Assembly (NCBI RefSeq): GCF_032062135.1
Contig: NC_092858.1
Location: forward strand, 121,057,129-121,121,128
DNA length: 64,000 bases
Reading direction: 5' to 3'
Origin: Pyxicephalus adspersus
Lineage: Eukaryota; Chordata; Amphibia; Anura; Pyxicephalidae
Shown: piece after piece, positions 57,041 through 64,000 of the stretch
Layout of the letters: the number at the start of each line of letters is the position of its first letter
How positions within the stretch are numbered: the stretch's first letter is position 1
Program-made: the position numbers and the translations under genes
The notes under the pieces: model-generated
What the model was told of the DNA's origin: nothing
The model's input: only the letters and a program-made list of their open reading frames with translations
The model's database searches: none

Positions 57041-57524
57041 TAGGGATGAGCGAAAATTTCCTTGAACTTCCGATGGTTCCGCCAAACCATCAAAAGATCA
57101 TTTCGCGAAACCATTGGAAGATCAAAGAAATTATAACAGGAGGATTCACAGTGGATTCACAGGATTCCCTGGGAATCCTCCTTTTTGCGATCCCCGGGGT
57201 ACTAGAGGTTATTTAACTTCTGGTGCCGGGAATCGCACACTGTTCTCTTATTCAACCGCTAGTGCCCTGGGATCACAATGGATTCCCAGAGCTGCAATCA
57301 TTCTTGCAGCCCTGGGAATCCTGTTTGCGATCCCCGGCACTAGAGGTTAAATGGGGACAAGTATCCCCATTCAAAACCTTTAGTGCTCCCTAATTGGCTA
57401 AGGAAAGCACAATTGAGCACAATCGGCGAATTTACACTAGCCATTCACGCTTACAATTTCGGTAAGCAAGAACGGCTGAATTTGGCCCAAGATTGAGTTT
57501 TAAAAACTCGCTCACTCATCCCTA
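57041..57524. mobile_element. hAT-like non-autonomous element, 484 bp, 8-bp duplication
   Basis: Starts TAGGGATGAGCGAAAATTT and ends TCGCTCACTCATCCCTA, so the ends are inverse. TTAAACAT (57033-57040) and GTAAACAT (57525-57532) match at 7 of 8 positions. Inside, GCGATCCCCGG, CACTAGAGGTTAA and GGATTCCC words occur two or three times in direct and inverse order, a compound foldback. GC-rich. The end word GATGAGCGA is shared with the element at 20483. Confidence 0.85.
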
Positions 57525-57532
57525 GTAAACAT

Positions 57533-58239
57533 ATATTTTCAGAAAAAATACCTCTACATCTAATTAAATTAGAGTTAATATGTTTTTCTGTCGTGCACAG
57601 CAAAACCTAATTATGTGTTGCACAATTCATGTATAAGTGTAAATTATTATTTTTTTTGTGTATAAACATGGTAGATCAGAGGCTCGCCCTTGCCTTCCCC
57701 CACCCCTTCCCCCATTACCTTTAAACCTCTTTCCTTTAAAAAACACAACAGACCCAATTATGGTTTAAATGGCTTTATTATTTTTAAACAATATATAAAA
57801 TGTATTTTATATATATATATATATATATGTAAATTTATATATAACCAATTAACCATCAATAACATATTAACATCAATTAACATAATTTAACCTGAATTGT
57901 ACCTTGGTCATCAAAAAAACCCTTAAACCTGTAACTTTTTCCACCCCACCCATCCCTAGTTGCAGGTCCTTTAAGGAATTATCCACCGGCATCTCACCAG
58001 AGGGGCTACCACTCCTGTTCCTGTTCCCAGCCACACCTCTCTGACTCGGTAACATTATCTTCTTTGCCCGTACATAGCCACGCTCCCTGTTTCAACTTTT
58101 GAACTCTGCCCTTACTTCCTGAATCACATTGAGAGTCCCCACACCTGAAATGGGCTCTCCCCCTGCCAAACCATAATGGCATTTCCTACAAGCCTCGAGG
58201 ACCTCAACTGCCAGCCCTAACCCTTACCATGCCTCCCGA
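57533..58239. other. AT-rich then GC-richer sequence; TA microsatellite; unresolved
   Basis: About 10 TA units lie at 57809-57828. From 57900 the sequence becomes richer in C (CTTTTTCCACCCCACCCATC, CACCAGAGGGGCTACCACTC), with a short minus frame at 57873-58055 I do not recognise. It may be 5' sequence of the LINE that follows or another repeat in the opposite sense. Confidence 0.35.
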
Positions 58240-58425
58240 AAGCCAAAGGAAAAATTGGTAGGGTGGGAATCTCTCTCCCTCTCTTACAAAATGTCTCCTG
58301 ACTACTCCCCCCTTGCACCTTATAAACCCTATTGTCCCCTCCTTTTGTTTTTCCCACTACCCAATCCAATCTTGTCCCCTCCTTGACCTTTCCACCTATG
58401 CTTCCTTCTCTCCCCTTGTCATAAA

Positions 58426-59085
58426 ATGTATTATTCATCCTGTTCTCTCTTTGCTGGCACTACTCCCTGCACTCCCCAGTCTGATAACTCATTGTCTCTC
58501 TGCTCTTTCACTCCCCTTATTTCTCTGTCTGTGCTCCTGTACCTTTTCACTTTACTGATACTCTCTGGTGACATCTCACCCAACCCTGGTCCCCCCCACA
58601 GCCTCCCCCTTCCATATACTCTCAGCAAGACACTTCCTTCTCCTAACCTCATCCCCATTTACCCTACCCATAAGGCCTTACCCCCTCTCTCTGGCAGTCT
58701 ATGGAATGCCAGATCTGTTGGCAACAAATGAACCTCCATACACAACCTTCTCCTTTCTAAGTCTCTGAACTTTCTGGCTCTCACTGAAACTTGGCTTTCC
58801 TCCTCTGACTCTGCCTCTGCTGCTGCTCTCTCCTATGGAGGCCTACACTTTACACATATCCCCGGACCTGGCGACAAAGAAGGGGGTGGTGTGGGTCTTC
58901 TTCTCTCACTTAACTGTACATACAGAGTCCTTTCTACCCCACCCTCTCATTTTCACTTGATTTGAAGTCCACTCTTTCCGACTCTTTAGCCCCTTACCCC
59001 TCATTGTTGCTGTTGTCTACCGCCCCCCTGGCCCAGTATCACAATTTGTGGATAACTTTGCTGCCTACCCGTCTTCATCTGTCTT
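58426..59085 (+). pseudogene. L2-type LINE ORF2 N-terminus and endonuclease, broken
   Basis: A hydrophobic N-terminal stretch (LCLCSC... in one frame, LLYLFTLLIL in another) leads to SGDISPNPGPP (58564-58596). It is followed by SLWNARSVGNK, the usual start of the apurinic-type endonuclease of L2/CR1-group elements. A TGA at 58729-58731 interrupts it. TSIHNLLLSKSLNFLALTETWL continues, with TETWL (58785-58799) carrying the active-site E, then GGGVGLLLS. After a further stop and a frame change come VAVVYRPPGPVSQF (VYRPPG at 59015-59032) and FVDNFAAY. The DFN-IH block and the later SDH block are missing. Not functional. (Residue runs are quoted in parts: NLLLSKSLNFLA, then LTETWL.). Confidence 0.82.
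58570..58593 (+). other. 2A-like motif D-I-S-P-N-P-G-P
   Basis: The eight residues match the C-terminal half of the ribosome-skipping 2A consensus (D-x-E-x-N-P-G-P), except that the E is S. Such motifs are known near the N-terminus of some CR1/L2-group LINE proteins. The substitution makes skipping doubtful. Confidence 0.55.
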
Positions 59086-59149
59086 TTGAAACCACCACTT
59101 CCCACCACTACATATCTCCCATCCTATTGTTTGTGAAATTCCCCCACCT

Positions 59150-59305
59150 ACTAGATTGTAAGCTCTTCGGGGCAGGGTTCTCTCCTCCTGTATCACTGTC
59201 TGTATTAGTCTTTTGCAATCCTTATTTAATTTACAGCGCTGCGTAATATGTTGGCGCTATATAAATCCTGTTTATTAATAATAATAATAATAATAATATT
59301 AATAA
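59150..59305 (+). repeat. L2-type 3' tail with TAA microsatellite (best copy)
   Basis: ATTGTAAGCTCTTCGGGGCA, CTGTATCACTGTCTGTATTA, TTTACAGCGCTGCGTAATAT and TTGGCGCTATATAAATCCTG, ending in about nine TAA units. Used here as reference for the six other, mostly shorter copies in the window. Confidence 0.92.
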
Positions 59306-60025
59306 TGTCCTTCCACCCAGCTCCCTGCAGTCGCCCCAGCTTCAGGCCTTACTAAAGGGTAGGGGACCTTCATTATTTTATTATTATTTTATTGGATTTT
59401 ATTTTTTTTAAACACATTCTAGTTTTGTTGTATATTTGACACAGCATATATATCATATGCTCCCCCCACCCTATTTATTAGTATTGTGCAGAAGTATCTT
59501 GTTTTGAAGCATCAGGGGTCTATTAGACAGATTATTATAAAAGTACATAATTTGTTGCTAATGGCAGCACAGCCTTTTGCCAAATACAACGTTTCTGTTC
59601 ACTGCATGAAGGTAAATGAATTTTCCCTTTTTGCTCATTGCTGGCTATCCTTAAAGTTTTTTTGTGCACTCTCGAACTGGGGGTAGGGGGCAGTATTTCC
59701 ACTGTAAGTAGAGGCGATCGGTCTGTTTTCACACACCCAGATCACTTCTATACGAAAGATCACATTTAAAACAAAGCTTGTGAATGTTGTTGCAGTGCAG
59801 TCATGCTTTAACTCTTTCGTTGCCACAACATGCGGTACTTATCATTGTCAGTGATAGTAGTAGATTGGCGCTAAGTCCTACAGTATTTCTTCATGATTAT
59901 CCTACACAACCCATATCATAAATTTTGTATTTTTTTTTTTGTATACAAATCATTGTATTTCCCATTTGGAATATTGTTTTATTTAATGTACAACTCATCA
60001 GATGCCCTCCTTTAATTAAAATCTT
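59306..60025. other. Spacer, nothing recognised
   Basis: No feature supported. Confidence 0.4.
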
Positions 60026-60053
60026 AATATATATATATATATATATATATATA
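60026..60053. repeat. TA dinucleotide microsatellite
   Basis: About 13 uninterrupted TA units. Confidence 0.95.
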
Positions 60054-61646
60054 AACATAAAATGAAGATATGTTCTAGTAGTACTCAGGAGAAAAAAAAC
60101 TTCTGTTTAGAAGTTTAGGTTTAGAAAGGTAGACTAATGCAGCCAAATAACCATTACTGATATAAATTAGTGTCAAAATAACTCCTGTTAGCTCCAACAT
60201 CTATGAATGTGGAGTAGTAGTTTGTATCCACCACAACCAGTGGAAAAGAGAACAAACATTTTTTGTAATTAAAAATCTCTTTCATGAAATTCTGATATTT
60301 TTCCCATTGACAGCACTATTGTCTGTGCCAGAAAAGGTTGGCTATCACTTCCCATTTGGCCTTGGTTGGTTTTGATGTGATAATACCCCTTGAACACAAT
60401 CCAGATGGCTTTACATATTTTTGGATTATTGTGTGGATAATAGATTTGCCAAATCTAAACTTGACATTTATTGAGAAATAGAAATAGGATATAGCAAGAA
60501 ATATAGAATTGTAATTTTATGTGATTCTTTTTTTATCATAAAACCTCTTAAGATTTTTTGGCACACAGTAGTACAGAATACAAAAATTAGTGAAGCTAGT
60601 GGATTGGAGCAGGCCTGCATACAATTTCAATTTATCTCACAAATTATTGACATAGAACTGTCATTCAAAAAAAAAATACATTTTTGATATGTATATTGCT
60701 ATAAAGAACAGCTAACATATCTGAATTGCAAACAGCAAAGACTGTGCAATCATATTTGTTAAAAGAAAATAGGTGTTTCCAGAAGATTTAGCAAATTTCA
60801 GAAAAATGAAGAACCTCATGATGGCACACGAGTCTGGGTACAGATTGGGGAAGTGACATAAAGAGACACACTGACCATGATAAAGCTCCAAGTTTTTGCC
60901 AGCCTTGTAGAATTTTATGAAATTTAGCTAAGCAATACTAAACAACTAGATTGGCAGAATTCTATTCTGATGTGTGAAATTGTATTATTAGTACTTTCAG
61001 GACCTGCCAAAAATTGAAGCATTGGCTATGTCCATTAGAATACACTGACGTCTAATGAATGGAATACGCTATGAATGTGCAAAGTCTCCAGAACAGGAAG
61101 CAAAGAAAAACCTCTTTAAGCTAGTTCTAGATAGCAGTAAACCAAAAACTTACCAAAAAAATGTTTTGGGTATAGATACACTTTATTTAATGTCTCCTTT
61201 ATTGATACATTCTTTCCGCTTAAACTGCACTTTATACATTATAGGTATATATCAGAGCTGCTAGTTCCCACAGCTACATTTTACTTTATGGAACATCCTA
61301 AGAAGAAGACATTTTTATTTACAATAGGCTGGGACTCCAAACCTACAGTAGTGGTGACAAGGTTTCTCCATCTCTCACAACCTCTGAAATGGGGGACGGG
61401 GGGTGCTATAACTCATATGCCCAAAAGATATGAGTAGCCAGTAAATAATTATTGATTTGACTGAAGTTTTAGGCACTAATTTATAACAGAGAATAAATAT
61501 CACAATAAGGCCTGCATTTTGTGACCAATTTTAAAGCCAGCCATTGTATCGAGCATGTGGTACCCAGGTCCAATGCAACAAAGAATAATATGAAAGAGAA
61601 GACAGTCATATGGCCAGGCTGTCATCCACACATGACCAGTTTATGT
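60054..61646. other. AT-rich spacer, nothing recognised
   Basis: No feature supported. Confidence 0.4.
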
Positions 61647-61683
61647 TTTTTTTCCTTTATACCTTTTATACCTTTATACCTTT
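61647..61683 (+). repeat. Short tandem repeat, ~10-11 bp unit
   Basis: CCTTTATA and CCTTTTATA alternate, giving three to four units of TTATACCTTT. Confidence 0.8.
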
Positions 61684-63227
61684 TGTTTCAATTGAATTGT
61701 TTTTTTGGATAATACTTAAGCAAAACTCAAAAATTAAAAAAACAAAAACAAAATTGTTTTATTTTCAACAGGAACATAAAAACAAATTAGTTATGAAAAT
61801 AAAAAAATAATGTAATCCAATGGAACTGGGGACAAAGTCATACATACCATCATTATGTAATACAAGTATGATGACCACTGCCTCACAATATACCTCTTCT
61901 TCCACTACCCCCTTATGTTTATTTCACTGTATTTCCTATACATTTATAAACTACTCTTTTTCTTGTTTGTTTACCTGTAAATCTTGTTTCATTTTAGTAT
62001 AAAAAAAAGTTTAAACCATATTGCAATCCAGGCCCAGTAATGTTCCTACCACCCACTCTTCCTCCCTTAAATCCCTTACCTAAACTAGAAACAAGCGTAA
62101 GGGACATCAATTCTCATGGCCATGTAAATCTAAACCAAGGTAGGCCTTTGTGATAGTGGAAGGGTTAAGCTGTTGAAGATATTTCTTGGCTCCCACGGGA
62201 TATCATGTAAACAGTTCTTAGTATGCACACGCTATCAGCAGAGAAGCTGTATGCTTTCAGTTCTCAGCTAATCAACTTGCCTCATAGTCCAAACTTGTCA
62301 TGCTATGATCAACCCCTTCATTTTATAAGCCCACCTGCAGCCTGCAGAGTGATAGCACTTGCCCTCTATTCTACACACAAACTTCTCTTCAAACTGACAT
62401 GTTAAACAGAGCTGTCTATGATCCTTAGTAATGTTGTCTGTGGTCTATTCTAAAGAACAACAACAAGCCTTCTGTCAGGACACTTGCATTCACAGCTCGT
62501 AAAGTGGCAGCGTTAATGAGGAGATGTTAAAGGCTTTGCAGTGACTTGTTAAATATAGTGTTAAGTCTACCTGATTTAGATACATCCCCCACGGGGGGTA
62601 ATTATAACTTGGTGGTCATTTTTACAAAATACCAGAATTTATTTATTTTATTTTTTTTTTGACTTGGTTCTGCTTTTCCCCAGATAAAAAACTTCTACCC
62701 TAAGGAAAGTAACTGTAATGTGGGTCATTCATTTAAATGCAAATGACAATGGCATCAGCTAAGTTGGTCCAATTATAAAAGTGATTTTTCCTAAACCACA
62801 GAATATAGAAAGCCAGGACAGAGCTTTATCAAGCTTCCTAAACATTAAAGAGCCACATGTTGCAGTCTGAAAAAAATGACTTTTCAGTAAGAGAGGGTGA
62901 ACCAATGTCATATATACCGTGGTCAAAAAATAATGAAAGGCTGCCATTGCCACACCACCCATTGAAATGAGCCCCAAAGTACATGCAACAAATTTGCATA
63001 CACTCTGGATTTAAGTGTGATGTAAAAAAATGACATTCTGCATTTCAGTTGTTCTTTACCACGACATACAATAAATTATAAAATAAACAATCTGACACAA
63101 TTCCCAGTGTGTGCTTTCCTCATAACTGGTGGACCCAGTTCCTTCTAAAGTTTTCAATATGGAATTCTTTGGGAAGTGTATATTTCACCTATTTCCTATA
63201 TCAACTGCCAAATAAAGCTTTGTTCAA
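61684..63227. other. AT-rich spacer, nothing recognised
   Basis: No feature supported. Confidence 0.4.
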
Positions 63228-63370
63228 CTCCAGTCCATGAGGGCGATGTGCAGGCCAGGTTTTTCATAGACACCATTATTTTCTGTCTCTTGTAAACCAT
63301 AATAAACTTACTGTTGTCTGGTAGAAAAACACTAAAAAGTATGTGTAGATTGTGGCCCTCTAGGACTGGT
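63228..63370. mobile_element. Short TIR element (MITE-like)
   Basis: CCAGTCCATGAGGGC near the left edge and, inverted from the right edge, CCAGTCCTAGAGGGCC. About 143 bp, with CAGGCCAGGTTTTTC inside the left arm. No certain target duplication. No coding capacity. Confidence 0.65.
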
Positions 63371-64000
63371 CTGATTAACGTAGTTACTTATAACACATTA
63401 GGTGACATCAGCAGCAGTCTACAGCAGTAAGAGGACTTTACTAAATTTTAGTAATACTTTTTATTCAGTAATCTACTACTTTATCTTACCGTACCCAAGC
63501 CTGCCTACAAATCTAAAAACATGTGTTTGAGGCTCAACTAACAAAGCTTTCGTTCTGTTTTTCATAGCACACACTGCATAGCTCATATCGCTATACAGCA
63601 ATTGAAATAAACTTTCAGTGTCATAAAAATAAATGATATATATGTCTGAATGAGAAAAGCATAATGTGAAAGTTTGGGGAATGGGGGGGAGGAGGCTGTT
63701 TCTGTGGAGGCCAGGTACTATTTTGACTGCAGTGATGGTAATTTGTTATTTAGTCTGCCCGCATGTGTTTATTTTGAGCAAAAATATAACTCCATCTACA
63801 GGTATGATCTGTTTTGGGATAAATCTTGAAGAGTTAAAAGAATTATCAGTTTCATATCTCCCTGACTTCTAACAGGATATGCTATGGGCCTATGTTTCAG
63901 GTTAACCCAGCTGATATTGATGCTATCAGGTATCTAATTTTCCTTGTAAATGTTTATTTCCCTTGAACCTTAGTTAAACGTTCACTGCAGCTACCATTCA
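63371..64000. other. Spacer to window end, nothing recognised
   Basis: A short plus frame (63666-63872) has no recognisable domain. Confidence 0.4.

Larger units (their letters stand above)
58240..59305 (+). mobile_element. L2-type LINE, internally deleted (endonuclease joined to 3' tail)
   Basis: A pyrimidine-rich leader (about 58240-58420) precedes the ORF2 start region, the endonuclease and then, at about 59085-59150, the canonical 3' tail. No reverse-transcriptase motif lies between. A full element would have roughly 2 kb or more of coding sequence there, so the centre has been deleted or template-switched out. The tail ends GGCGCTATATAAATCCTG and a TAA run. Confidence 0.82.

Noticed and set aside
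57873..58055. 60-codon minus frame near the L2 LINE as a gene
   Set aside because: Short, no domain, in a transition zone between a TA microsatellite and LINE leader sequence.

Overview
This is a 64 kb stretch of AT-rich vertebrate nuclear DNA in which I can support no functional protein-coding gene, structural RNA gene, CRISPR array or prokaryotic feature. The longest open frame (184 codons, 14177-14731 minus) resembles nothing I recognise, and most other short frames look like chance. The repeat content points to a frog, probably a ranoid: Tc1-like and mariner transposons, CR1/L2/L1-type LINE remnants, a LINE 3' tail ending in GGCGCTATATAAAT followed by TAA repeats, Penelope-like terminal sequence, and many short foldback or terminal-inverted-repeat (TIR) elements. 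The taxon is an inference from these families; I could not run a search.

Layout. 0-4 kb: the right end of a Tc1-like element (1-466), a mariner on the minus strand with TIRs and a TA duplication (1004-2163), a CR1-like LINE 3' end (2490-2925), a reversed L2-type tail (2926-3240) and a CpG-rich TIR element (3534-3713). 4-15 kb: mostly unique-looking AT-rich DNA with an L2 tail, a well-preserved hAT-type short element with a perfect 8-bp duplication (9366-9711), a perfect AT palindrome (11128-11211) and another L2 tail seeding a TAA microsatellite. 15-23 kb: a GC-rich double-hairpin element, a decayed CR1-type reverse transcriptase (16081-16870) and two hAT-like short elements with 8-bp duplications. 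26-32 kb: a pogo/Tigger-like element nested in a hAT-like element, plus foldback-element copies. 34-38 kb: a Tc1 remnant and an L1-type endonuclease fragment with a possible L1 3' end. 39-41 kb: a long inverted repeat and a decayed Tc1 copy bracketed by 58-bp direct repeats. 42-49 kb: a near-perfect 29-bp-arm hairpin, Penelope-like UTRs with hammerhead-like motifs, one of them split by a TTAA-flanked piggyBac-like element, plus foldback and hAT elements. 52-55 kb: the best-preserved Tc1-like transposon (pseudogenised), then a Tc1 fragment of another family split by a foldback element. 55-64 kb: two more TIR elements, an internally deleted L2-type LINE with a 2A-like motif (58.2-59.3 kb), and unique-looking sequence.

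The window therefore reads as a record of layered transposon insertions, not a gene system. The best leads are the datable nested insertions, the 58-bp direct repeats, the young hairpin at 42.67 kb and the hammerhead-like motifs. No cooperating gene cassette was found.
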